This document shows, one piece after another, positions 1 to 7,852 of a stretch of DNA of 50,647 nt. Source of the DNA: Deltaproteobacteria bacterium (lineage in GTDB: Bacteria > Desulfobacterota > Desulfuromonadia > Desulfuromonadales > JAAYDE01); NCBI GenBank assembly GCA_016934985.1, contig JAFGRU010000055.1, forward strand, positions 1 to 50,647. The letters are read 5' to 3'. Both the position numbers and the translations under genes were made by a program. Numbering within the stretch: the first letter of the stretch is position 1; each line of letters starts with the position of its first letter. The notes beneath the pieces were generated by a model, which had not been told where the DNA came from, ran no database searches, and was given only the letters and a program-made list of their open reading frames with translations.

Positions 1-170
1 GAATAATAACATAATTTACTAATAAAATCAGCTGTTTAATAATATTCGCGAGAAGTTTTTACGATTGTATTCTCACGGATTCAGGATACATACAATTTCT
101 CCTTAATTATTGTGCATAATTTTTCATATGAAAGAAACCTACCGTTGAGATAAACGCACCCTGCTAATTG
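1..170. other. AT-rich window start, no gene seen
   Basis: This stretch is AT-rich and holds no open reading frame with a credible ribosome binding site. No promoter or RNA signature was recognised. It leads directly into the first REP-like repeat. Confidence 0.5.
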
Positions 171-240
171 TCAGGCCTGCAAGAAGGCAAGATGGAAGAA
201 AAATTTTTTTACTTACATTCTTGCGTGCCTGACCCCTTTG
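171..240. repeat. REP-like palindromic repeat, copy 1
   Basis: This 70-base unit recurs at 654-723 with the same length and roughly 90% identity by eye. Its two ends are an imperfect inverted repeat: TCAGGCCTGCAAGAA on the left, and on the right the complement of TCAGGCACGCAAGAA. A single strand could therefore fold into a long hairpin. It runs into a short T/GACCC-rich tandem stretch up to about 263. Such GGGGTCAGG-ended palindromes resemble REP elements mobilised in trans by RAYT transposases; no such transposase gene is present in this window. Confidence 0.75.
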
Positions 241-283
241 ACCCTTTTGACTCCTTTGACCCCGCCGTTTGGTTCATTTGCCG

Positions 284-538
284 TTACCCGGGGATTTCTG
301 GGAGCCTTTTCAACGCAATTACAAATCTTTCTTTATCAAATTCCCTACTGTTTTTCAGAACTTCAAAAACTTCAGCAGCAACGACACTGCCGATAAGTTC
401 TTTTGCTTTACTTTCTGAAAACCCTTCAGAAATGAGACGGTCTAAAGTTGCTTTCGTTTCGGGAGGATCATTTAGTTCAATTTGATTTTGGACAACTTCT
501 AAAATTGCTGATCTCAGCCTTTTATTATGCTTCATCAT
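284..538 (-). CDS. small conserved hypothetical protein (84 aa)
   Basis: A small, mostly helical, charged protein with no signal peptide or membrane segment. The central run with DPPETKATLDRL and SEGFSESKAKELIG resembles small uncharacterised proteins I associate with deltaproteobacteria, but I cannot name a family with confidence. The start used is a double ATG giving MMKHNKR. The gene sits alone between two copies of the same 70-base REP-like repeat, so it may be a cassette-type insert. No function is proposed. Confidence 0.6.
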   Translation of the reverse strand: MMKHNKRLRSAILEVVQNQIELNDPPETKATLDRLISEGFSESKAKELIGSVVAAEVFEVLKNSREFDKERFVIALKRLPEIPG

Positions 539-653
539 AAGCCCTCAAATTATAACGAATTAGAGTTTTTACGGCGTTCGCCGCCGAAAAAAGTTCGTTA
601 AACTGAACCGCCCCCGGCTCAGTCCCTATGGAAAGAAAAAGCAGATCTAAGGT

Positions 654-723
654 TCAGGCCTGCAAGATTGCAAGATGGAAGAAAAATCATTTAACTTACA
701 TTCTTGCAGTCCTGACCCCTTTG
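654..723. repeat. REP-like palindromic repeat, copy 2
   Basis: Second copy of the 70-base unit found at 171-240, in the same orientation. The left arm TCAGGCCTGCAAGAT and the right arm, whose complement reads TCAGGACTGCAAGAA, keep the hairpin potential. Most differences from copy 1 fall in the loop and near the arm ends. The two copies lie 413 bases apart and bracket the 84-residue gene. Confidence 0.75.
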
Positions 724-803
724 TTCCTTCCTTCCCTGTCCCAAAAATTTTTGAAGAACGGCTCACGGCCTATGTATTTCGCCCTTTCTAAGAACGAGCT
801 TTG

Positions 804-858
804 GGGGTCAAATCTCAATTGTCGACATCTCGCTTGTCAATATTAAAGATTTGACCCC
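804..858. repeat. Short inverted-repeat element with 12-bp perfect arms
   Basis: The arms are GGGGTCAAATCT at 804-815 and its exact complement AGATTTGACCCC at 847-858, separated by 31 bases. The GGGGTCA end resembles the ends of the two 70-base repeats nearby, so this is probably another REP-type palindrome of a different subfamily. No gene lies inside it. Confidence 0.65.
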
Positions 859-956
859 ATTGCTACATTTAACGTTTGAGATAACCGGGCGCGTGGCTCA
901 GGCAAAACTGGTAGCGCGCTTTTCGGGAAATGAGCCGAGGAAATCGCTCCGGTTGA

Positions 957-1000
957 TTGGCTGGTTCGGCATCATGAGTTGGCTGGTTCGGCATCATGAG
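957..1000. repeat. Perfect 22-bp tandem duplication
   Basis: Two identical 22-base units lie head to tail at 957-978 and 979-1000 (unit begins TTGGCTGGTTCGGC). The second unit covers the end of the DUF2971 gene, whose stop codon is at 994-996. The first unit is therefore just outside the reading frame. It looks like a recent slippage duplication. Confidence 0.85.
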
Positions 1001-1839
1001 TTTGCTGGCCCCAAGGCAGTTTTAATACGAAGCTTGGCCAACTCGCGCGTAAGGAAACCAGAATCTGCATCCGGGCCAAGCAGGATTCCCCGAATTGTTT
1101 TAGTCGCAATTGCCTCTCGAAAATCGAAACCAAGTTGCAAGGACGGTGGAAATTGCATCAGTGTGCCGTCCTTTAGTGCGAAGTTACCAATGCCAATCGC
1201 GGATAGGGAAATGCGCAACTCTTTTTCTTCACGGAAACGATCAGCATCTTTGAGATAAGTGTAAACGATTGGATTCGAAAGATACTGCGTATTTGTTTGG
1301 TGTGCATCCCAATCAACATAGTCAACCAAACCGTAATTTATTGAGAATATCTGGCGACAGAAATTGCCCTCGTAAAGAAGGGCAGCATTTTCCAGGTTCA
1401 ATGTGCGATTGAGCATGGGCCGCAACTTCCCGAACTCGAACACGACGCAGGCTTTTCCCTGCTCACTCCCATTGGCATAGTTACTCCAGATATATGCGGA
1501 ATTCACGATTGAGAAGCAGCAGGCATAGGTTCTTTCCCTGCATAAGTCGTAGTAGTGAGCCGCAGAAAAATCAGGGGCCAGCTGAAACCTTGCATAATTA
1601 TTGGCCGGTTGATCTTTTGGCAACTGACGTCCATCGTTTTCATCAGCGTTTGGAAAATCTGAGTAGCTGTCTACGCGGTTAAAGTGGAGATAGTTGCCAA
1701 CAACCGAGCGCAATAGGTTTTCGACGGTAATGACCTTGTACAACAATTGGTCGAACGAGGGCCTGCTTAAAAGCGGCGCATGTGGCTCAATGCACCCCAA
1801 AGGCGCAAGGGGTCGTTGGGGATGCTCCGAATCAACCAT
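994..1839 (-). CDS. DUF2971 domain protein
   Basis: A soluble 281-residue protein matching the general pattern of DUF2971. It has an N-terminal segment around FDQLLYKVITVENLLRS, then a central aromatic/cysteine block (ERTYACCFS, then IWSNYANGSEQGKACVVFEF), and a C-terminal region with EEKELRIS. The biochemical role of DUF2971 is not established. Members are often single genes in accessory regions and near defence loci, which fits the surroundings here. The ATG at 1839 has only a weak GGGG-type ribosome site. The 3' end overlaps a 22-bp tandem duplication. Confidence 0.75.
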   Translation of the reverse strand: MVDSEHPQRPLAPLGCIEPHAPLLSRPSFDQLLYKVITVENLLRSVVGNYLHFNRVDSYSDFPNADENDGRQLPKDQPANNYARFQLAPDFSAAHYYDLCRERTYACCFSIVNSAYIWSNYANGSEQGKACVVFEFGKLRPMLNRTLNLENAALLYEGNFCRQIFSINYGLVDYVDWDAHQTNTQYLSNPIVYTYLKDADRFREEKELRISLSAIGIGNFALKDGTLMQFPPSLQLGFDFREAIATKTIRGILLGPDADSGFLTRELAKLRIKTALGPANS

Positions 1840-2681
1840 CTTTGAACCCCTATTTGATTATCAGCACTGAAGTGACGCCGAACATAATGTAGACGGACTA
1901 CTTTCCGTATTATATTGCGCAAAGGTCAGCCCGATTTGTTTAAATTCAACTAGTTCCCCGCGTAAAGTTTGCAGGTGCTAAGGGAAAAAACAGGACAGCA
2001 AAGCTGCCTTTTCCTATCAAACATACAGATGCTCAGCTTCACATCTAGCGCCTTAAAATTACATGCCTTTCAGAAACTAGGGCCACTCCCCAGTTCCAAT
2101 TTTGCATCATTGCATGCCAGCCCTGCCCGATTTTTTTCCACCTGAGCAGGCAAAAACAAAAAACCGCTGGTCTGCGTTATGCCGACAACAGCGGTCTGAA
2201 ATTCTTTTTAAGTGAGCTTTTTTATCAGCGGGTTCTTTCACCATTCCGTCCTTCAGGCAAACCCATCAGGTTTAAACATTTCTAACTTACTCCTGTTGAA
2301 AGGGATCGTCAAAAGGTTTCTCAAGCACAGCGGTAATAGATCGGAAACAGGGGGACCCCAAACCTATTTTTTCCGCGTTAAACAAAATTCAGGCATGATG
2401 GTCCCTAATTCTAAAATAAAAAACAGGCGTGGTGGATGAGAAAGCCAGCTCCCGTAAGTACCGTTGCCACATGCAGGAGAATTCCGGGCACAGGGGGGTT
2501 AATCCCAAAGCAGTATCTATGCGCCTGAATTTCCTACCGAAAAGAATTGCGGTTCGCTATACTACTGTCATGATGTCAACAGCCGGGAGAGAGAGATTTC
2601 AGTGCCCCGGCCTGATGGTGAATGTTGAAAAACCGGTTGTTTTTCAGCTCAACTTACTCTACGGTTTTTTAGGTCAACCTA
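1840..2681. other. Long intergenic region before the helicase gene
   Basis: There is no convincing gene in these 842 bases. A possible hairpin, ACCGCTG at 2163-2169 with CAGCGGT at 2189-2195, is followed by a T-rich stretch and could act as a weak terminator. At 2431-2470 lies a motif (CCAGCTCCC, then GTACCGTTGCCAC) that recurs in altered form just beyond the far end of the helicase gene. The remaining sequence showed no promoter that I could define. Confidence 0.5.
2431..2470. repeat. Flanking motif, upstream copy
   Basis: This 40-base stretch contains CCAGCTCCC (2445-2453) and GTACCGTTGCCAC (2458-2470). A related stretch, with the same 9-mer and GTGCCATTGCCAC, lies at 6150-6187 on the other side of the helicase gene in the same orientation. 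In both copies an A-run lies just to the left, so on the minus strand each reads as a structured segment followed by a T-run. The origin is unknown. Confidence 0.45.
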
Positions 2682-5600
2682 TTGAAATCCGACGGCCAAA
2701 TAAGCTTCTTTGACGATGACGTGGATATCCAGGCCAACCTCCGCAGGGTTGAAGACTGGCCCGAGGCCGAACGTTTCCCCTTCAACTTCAAATCCACCCG
2801 TGTCGAGGATATCGTCCTCAAGGATCTGTCCGGCAGCTCCTCGCCTCTCGTTATCACCGGGTTCACCTCATTGGATTACATTATCGATTTCGTCGCCGAC
2901 CTCCCGGAAAACATTCCGGCTTCCATCCGCCTGCTCATCGGCAGCGAGCCCTCCCCGGCCCGCCGTTCGGATTACAGCCTGAAAGAGAAAACCCTGCCGC
3001 AGGAGGTCATCGATTACTGGCTGAACGCCGGGATTTCATTGCGCCTTTGCTATAAAATCGTCCAGGTCAGGGAAATGATCGAAAGCGGTCGCCTGCAAAG
3101 CCGCTTTATCAAGGACGAAAAGCGGAAACTTCACAGCAAGATTTTTGTTGCCGACGAAGCTGTGACCCTGGGCTCCAGTAATTTCAGCTATACCGGGATG
3201 CAGCGCCAGCTGGAAGCCAACGCCCGTTTTCAAATTCAGAAAGAACCGAAACGTTACCGCGAAGCCTGCAACATCGCAAACAACTACTGGGAACTGGGCG
3301 AAGATTACAATCCCTATCTCATGGACCTGCTAAACCAACTGCTGAAGGTCGTTTCCTGGCAGGAGGCCCTGGGGCGGGCCTGCGGAGAGCTGCTGGAAGG
3401 AGACTGGGCCACCAAATACATCAGAACCCATCTGGGGGTGGGCGGACGTGAACTCTGGCCCTCCCAGAAAACCGGTATCGCCCAGGCAATGTGGATGGTC
3501 GAGAATGTCGGCAGCGTCCTTATCGCTGATGCCACCGGCTCGGGCAAAACCCGTATGGGTGCCCACCTGCTGCGCGCCGTAATGGATCGCATCTGGAGCA
3601 CCGGCCGCATGCGCAAGGACATGACGGCCCTGGTCTGCCCACCGGGAAACGTGGCCAACGCCTGGAAAGACGAAGCCATCGAGTGCGGTCTGCAGTTGTC
3701 GCCCCTGTCCCACGGGGTTCTAAGTCACAAGGGTTCGGAGAAACACGAAAGCGTCATCCAGGTCATCCGCCGGGCGCAATCCCTGGCCATAGACGAGGCG
3801 CATAACTTCCTCAACCAGAAATCCTCCCGCACCCGCGGCCTGCTGGGGAATATGGCAGACGTGGTGGTGATGTTCACTGCAACTCCCATCAACAAAGGAG
3901 TCCGCGATCTGCTCATGATTGTCGATCTTCTCGGCGCGGACAACCTGGAAGATTCGGCCTTGCGTCTTTTTGACAGCCTGGCCAGACGGCTGGGCCACCA
4001 GGGAGGCAGCTTTGCCACCACGCAGGCCGAACGCATGGAAATGCAGAAAGAGGTTCAGCGTTTCACATTGCGGCGCACCAAAACTATGCTCAATGCCATG
4101 GTCGATGAGAACCCGGCTGCCTATCGCGATGATTTCGGGAAAACCTGCCGCTATCCGGAGCACCGCTCGAAAACCTATGCGACTGGAGAAACGGCTGACG
4201 ATCAAAAGATAGCTGCCGAAATCCGTGAGCTAGCCACAGAACTGAAGGGCCTGGTCAATCTGCGCTCCGGTGTGGAAGTACCGGAGGCCCTAAAAAAGGT
4301 TATCGATGAGGATTCCTACATCCGTGGGCGTCTCCGGGGAGCCAAAGGCCTGGCGCTTTACCACCTGATGTCGCGGTTGCGCTCCTCAAAGGCCGCTCTG
4401 ATAGAGCACCTGTTAGGGACAGCGGCGGCAAAGAAACAGTTTCACATTGATGAACAGATCAAGAACGAAGAAACCGGAAATGTTCTGGGACATCTCCATG
4501 AGAGTGCCGGCCAGGTCCAAAAAAGCTCTTTGCAAGACAAACTTCCGATCTGGCTGACCGACCCCGGCGAACACGGCAAGGCCGTCCTGGATGAGGTGAA
4601 CATCTACAGCAAGATTCTGGCTCTGGCCGATCGGATGAGCGATTGCCGGGAGCGTTCCAAGGCCCGGAAACTGATTGCCCTTGCCGAAAAACATCCGCTG
4701 CTCATCGCTTTCGACAGCTGCCTCATCACCCTCGAAATAATCAGAAACCTCATTGTTGAGGAATTTTCAGCCTGTGAAGTTATTGTCGCCACGGGGACGA
4801 AGGAAAGCCAGCGAAGAAAAGTCAACCAGTTCTTCGCGCTGGGGTCAAAAGCCGAAAACATTATAGCCTTATGTTCGGATGCCATGTCCGAGGGGCTGAA
4901 TCTGCAGCAGGCCTCGGCGGTAATGCTGCTGGATATGCCGAGCGTCATACGCATCGCCGAACAACGCGTCGGCCGGGTGGACAGGATGAACAGTCCCCAC
5001 AAAAAGATCGAGGTCTGGTGGCCGAAAGACAGTGAGTCCTTTTCATTGAAAGCCGATAAAAGGTTTTTTGAGCGCTACACCGAGGTAAAAGAAATCCTCG
5101 GCTCTAACCTTGACCTGCCTGAGGATCTGGTTCCGGAAGAGATTCGGGGGAGCGGCCCGGCAACAGCCGAAGAAATGATCGAGCAGCTTGAAGAAATGGC
5201 ACGCAAAGGACAAACATGGGATGGGCTGCGCGACGCCTTTCAACCGGTCAGAGAACTTGTTGACCCGGAAAAGGGTCTGGTCCCTGCGGATGTTTTTGAA
5301 CAGGTCAGAAATTCCAAAGCCAGGGTTGTCTCCACGGTCAGCCTCGTACGGGCCAGAAAACCCTGGGCATTTTTGGCCATTGCCGGCGCCGAGCATGGCG
5401 CGCCAAAATGGATTCTCCTTGAGAGCTTAAAAGGCAACCCCGTCACTCATCTTGAAGATGTTGCAACAGCTCTGAGAAAACTTCTGGGTGAGGATATGGA
5501 GCCACGTCCGATGGACAAACAGGCATCCGAGCTCATAGAGCGCTTTCTGTGCCGGGTGCTGGAGACGGAGGAACTGCTGCTGCCCCGCAAAAAGCGGCGT

Positions 5601-5972
5601 GCCCTGGAGGAAATGGATATGATCCTGAGCCACTACCTCAATCAGGCTGACCGGGAACAGGACCATGACCGCACTGCGGTCATTAAAACGGCCAAAGGGC
5701 TGCTGGGCATTCCAGCCAATGAGGAGGAACGCCCTGACCTTGATGCACTGGCGGAAGCCTGGCTGGATCTGATCCGTGACTGCTGGTATGAAAAATTGAC
5801 CCAGAGAAGACGCGTTAAACCGCTGAGACTCAAAGACATCAGAAACGAACTGAAAAACAAACCCATCCCTTCGGAAAAAATAATCCGGGCTTTCAGCCAT
5901 ATCCCGGCAGCCCGGCCCATACATACCAGAGTCGTCTCGGCCATTGTCGGGGTTCCGGGTGATGCCTGCTAA
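2682..5972 (+). CDS. Phospholipase D-type nuclease fused to SF2/SNF2-type helicase
   Basis: A 1096-residue two-part enzyme. Residues about 50-215 form a PLD-like domain with one HKD-type motif (H151-x-K153, then GSSN around 164-167), as in dimeric PLD nucleases. Residues about 255-800 form a helicase ATPase: Walker A GSGKT (286-290), DEAH (371-374), TATP (399-402), and a C-terminal lobe with SEGLNLQ (about 736) and the arginine-finger motif QRVGRVDRM (about 761). The C-terminal 300 residues are helical and unassigned. The start is TTG at 2682, the first possible start after an in-frame TAG at 2670, with a weak AGG ribosome site. No partner gene is adjacent on either side. Helicase-PLD combinations are known in antiphage defence (for example DISARM has separate SNF2 and PLD proteins). 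A defence or DNA-repair role is inference. Confidence 0.85.
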   Translation: MKSDGQISFFDDDVDIQANLRRVEDWPEAERFPFNFKSTRVEDIVLKDLSGSSSPLVITGFTSLDYIIDFVADLPENIPASIRLLIGSEPSPARRSDYSLKEKTLPQEVIDYWLNAGISLRLCYKIVQVREMIESGRLQSRFIKDEKRKLHSKIFVADEAVTLGSSNFSYTGMQRQLEANARFQIQKEPKRYREACNIANNYWELGEDYNPYLMDLLNQLLKVVSWQEALGRACGELLEGDWATKYIRTHLGVGGRELWPSQKTGIAQAMWMVENVGSVLIADATGSGKTRMGAHLLRAVMDRIWSTGRMRKDMTALVCPPGNVANAWKDEAIECGLQLSPLSHGVLSHKGSEKHESVIQVIRRAQSLAIDEAHNFLNQKSSRTRGLLGNMADVVVMFTATPINKGVRDLLMIVDLLGADNLEDSALRLFDSLARRLGHQGGSFATTQAERMEMQKEVQRFTLRRTKTMLNAMVDENPAAYRDDFGKTCRYPEHRSKTYATGETADDQKIAAEIRELATELKGLVNLRSGVEVPEALKKVIDEDSYIRGRLRGAKGLALYHLMSRLRSSKAALIEHLLGTAAAKKQFHIDEQIKNEETGNVLGHLHESAGQVQKSSLQDKLPIWLTDPGEHGKAVLDEVNIYSKILALADRMSDCRERSKARKLIALAEKHPLLIAFDSCLITLEIIRNLIVEEFSACEVIVATGTKESQRRKVNQFFALGSKAENIIALCSDAMSEGLNLQQASAVMLLDMPSVIRIAEQRVGRVDRMNSPHKKIEVWWPKDSESFSLKADKRFFERYTEVKEILGSNLDLPEDLVPEEIRGSGPATAEEMIEQLEEMARKGQTWDGLRDAFQPVRELVDPEKGLVPADVFEQVRNSKARVVSTVSLVRARKPWAFLAIAGAEHGAPKWILLESLKGNPVTHLEDVATALRKLLGEDMEPRPMDKQASELIERFLCRVLETEELLLPRKKRRALEEMDMILSHYLNQADREQDHDRTAVIKTAKGLLGIPANEEERPDLDALAEAWLDLIRDCWYEKLTQRRRVKPLRLKDIRNELKNKPIPSEKIIRAFSHIPAARPIHTRVVSAIVGVPGDAC

Positions 5973-6133
5973 TATTTCCCGGGAATGACAGGGAATTTCT
6001 GTCTGATTTTGACAATAGGGTCAATTGTTAAACTTGGCAATTCTGAACGGCCTTTCTTCACTGGGAAAAGAGGTGGCGCCAGGGTTGCTCCTCCGAAAAC
6101 GAATCATGCCGCTGTGCGTTAAGCCAGGCCCGC

Positions 6134-6171
6134 AAAAAAAATGGGGGCTGGTGAGGAGTGAACCAGCTCCC
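6134..6171 (-). terminator. Rho-independent terminator of the nif accessory operon
   Basis: Read on the minus strand, GGGAGCTGGT (6171-6162) pairs with ACCAGCCCCC (6152-6143) through a 9-base loop, with one G-T wobble. Eight T residues follow (6141-6134). It lies 200 bases beyond the nifV stop codon. Part of it overlaps the motif that recurs upstream of the helicase gene. Confidence 0.8.
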
Positions 6172-6187
6172 TTGGTGCCATTGCCAC
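6150..6187. repeat. Flanking motif, downstream copy
   Basis: This copy shares CCAGCTCCC and a near-identical GTGCCATTGCCAC with 2431-2470, at almost the same internal spacing (one base shorter). It overlaps the nifV terminator hairpin. The repeat pair brackets the helicase gene in direct orientation. Confidence 0.45.
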
Positions 6188-6371
6188 CTGGCGCCCCAAG
6201 ATTACATTCCAAGAAAAATCCACAAGGACGGCCTGTTTCCCCGGGTTCACAACCTCCTTTCGGCTTTTGGAAACCAGAGAATCAGCTCAATCCGGCTGCT
6301 GGGAGACCCCACCGTAAACTCACAGCAACCTCGTGCAACCAGCGGTTCGTCCCGCTTTTAAACCCGTATGA

Positions 6372-7541
6372 TCACTGGTGTCTTCTGTCACGGATCTGTT
6401 CAACGCTGACCTTCTGGGCCAGCACCAGCAGTTCCTCTTCCGACAAAGAGCGTGCAAGCCTCTCGGCCTTGAAACGGACCTCGCTGTTGAGACGAGACAG
6501 GGCCGCTTCGTCGAGAGTGAGGCCGTAACGGCTGAGGGTATGGCGCAGAGCGGCCCGGCCCGAATGCCTGCCGACTATTATTTCACGCTTCACCCGCCCC
6601 ACCGACTGTGGTGGAAAGGCCTCATAACTGGAAGGGTCAAAAAGGATTCCCTTCACATGCACACCGCTTTCATGGCTGAAAACCGCACTTCCGACCAGGG
6701 GACGATCCGCGGAAATCGACCGTCCCGAGATCTGGGCCACTTCACGACAGAGATTGTTGAGATGGTTATGGTTGAACTCCATCTCCAGCCCGAGGGAAAC
6801 CTTGAGAGCCATGGCAACCTGCTCCAAAGGGGCATTGCCCGCTCGCTCGCCAAGTCCGTTGACCGTGACATCAACCGAATTCGCTCCTCCGAGAATAGCC
6901 GCCACGGCATTGGCCGTGGCCATGCCAAGATCGTTGTGGCCGTGGAAACCCAGCTCCAGACCAGGCTCTTTTTTCTTAAGTGCGGCAAAGGCGCTGCGTG
7001 CCTGAATAGGATTCCAGACCCCAACGGTATCGGCCAGACGTAAACGATTGGCCCCCGCCCGATGGGCAATCCTGGCGAAACGGTGGAGGAAGCGGCGCTC
7101 GGCCCGTGAAGCATCCTGGGCCCCCACGGAAACGAATTCGAAACGTTTTGCCGCATATGGAATAAGTTCGGCAGCCAACTCGAGGACTTTCCGGGTCGAG
7201 CTTTTCATGATGCGAATGTGAAGTGACGAAACCGGAAATGACAGGTGAACACTTTCCACGCCTGTTTGGCAGGCCTGATCGATGTCCTCCTTGCGGGCGC
7301 GACACCAGGCAGTCAGCCTCAGGGGCAGGTCCAGCTTGGCTATCTCGCCCATAACCCGGCACTCTTCTGCCCCCATGGCGGGATTGCCGATCTCCAGTTC
7401 CTTGACCCCGGCCTCGGAAAGAAGATAGGCGAGGCGGAGGCGCTGAAATGGTGAAAAAACCACTCCCGGCGCCTGCTCGCCGTCACGGAGCGTGGTATCG
7501 ATGAGGTAGATGTGGCGCTTTTTTTCAGCGATGGAAGTCAT
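6372..7541 (-). CDS. nifV: Homocitrate synthase NifV
   Basis: Condenses acetyl-CoA with 2-oxoglutarate to homocitrate, the organic ligand of the nitrogenase iron-molybdenum cofactor. The 389-residue protein has the DRE-TIM motif LIDTTLRDGEQ near the N-terminus, the metal-binding FHGHNDLGMA motif mid-protein and NGLGERAGNAPLEQV. The SVGAQDASRA and AWCRAR segments are typical of NifV rather than isopropylmalate synthase, which is also longer. The start is the ATG at 7541; it overlaps the ferredoxin stop as ATGA, indicating translational coupling. An upstream ATG four codons earlier is possible. The gene appears intact although its two upstream operon partners look damaged. Confidence 0.9.
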   Translation of the reverse strand: MTSIAEKKRHIYLIDTTLRDGEQAPGVVFSPFQRLRLAYLLSEAGVKELEIGNPAMGAEECRVMGEIAKLDLPLRLTAWCRARKEDIDQACQTGVESVHLSFPVSSLHIRIMKSSTRKVLELAAELIPYAAKRFEFVSVGAQDASRAERRFLHRFARIAHRAGANRLRLADTVGVWNPIQARSAFAALKKKEPGLELGFHGHNDLGMATANAVAAILGGANSVDVTVNGLGERAGNAPLEQVAMALKVSLGLEMEFNHNHLNNLCREVAQISGRSISADRPLVGSAVFSHESGVHVKGILFDPSSYEAFPPQSVGRVKREIIVGRHSGRAALRHTLSRYGLTLDEAALSRLNSEVRFKAERLARSLSEEELLVLAQKVSVEQIRDRRHQ

Positions 7542-7852
7542 AGCCAGTTGCACGCGATGAGATAATCCCCTACGACTTTCCCATCTTCAAGTACATCGAA
7601 AATTTCCTGGATCTTGTCTTCGGTTATTTCGCCATACCACCAGTTGTTGGGATAATCCACCAGAACCGGTCCCAGTTCACAAGCTTTGAAACAACCGGTT
7701 GTGTTCACCAGGGCATCAAGCCCGCCGTCGATAATGTCTTCTTCCAGGAGAGGCAGGAACTCCGGTGATCCCTGTTTATCGGATACCCCCTGGGGCTCGC
7801 CGCTGAAAAGGAAACTGTTGCAGACGAGAATGCGGTAGGCCGGCGTTTTCAT
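7538..7852 (-). CDS. nif-associated [2Fe-2S] ferredoxin, thioredoxin-like
   Basis: A 104-residue protein resembling the thioredoxin-fold [2Fe-2S] ferredoxins found beside nif genes. The family ligand pattern is C-x(about 12)-C-x(about 29)-C-x3-C. Here C11, C54 and C58 (TTGCFKACE) are present, but the second position is serine (S24, codon TCC at 7783-7781). This would weaken or change cluster binding. C101 near the end is not a usual ligand. A strong ribosome site (AAAGGAG) precedes the ATG at 7852. Its 3' end overlaps the nifV start. The upstream truncated nifN-like frame runs 77 bases into this gene, which is not expected for an intact operon. Confidence 0.8.
   Translation of the reverse strand: MKTPAYRILVCNSFLFSGEPQGVSDKQGSPEFLPLLEEDIIDGGLDALVNTTGCFKACELGPVLVDYPNNWWYGEITEDKIQEIFDVLEDGKVVGDYLIACNWL

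Larger units (their letters stand above)
5973..6371. other. Intergenic region between convergent helicase and nifV genes
   Basis: No gene is supported here. It contains the nifV terminator at 6134-6171 and the second copy of the helicase-flanking motif. GGCGCCAGG near 6075 is matched by CCTGGCGCC near 6188, a further inverted repeat. No terminator is evident for the plus-strand helicase gene. Confidence 0.5.

Noticed and set aside
884-960. Possible tRNA-like start (GGGCGCGTGGCTCAGG, then GGTAGCGC) in a short intergenic stretch
   Set aside because: The D-arm likeness is partial, and no anticodon stem, T-arm or acceptor 3' strand could be paired downstream.
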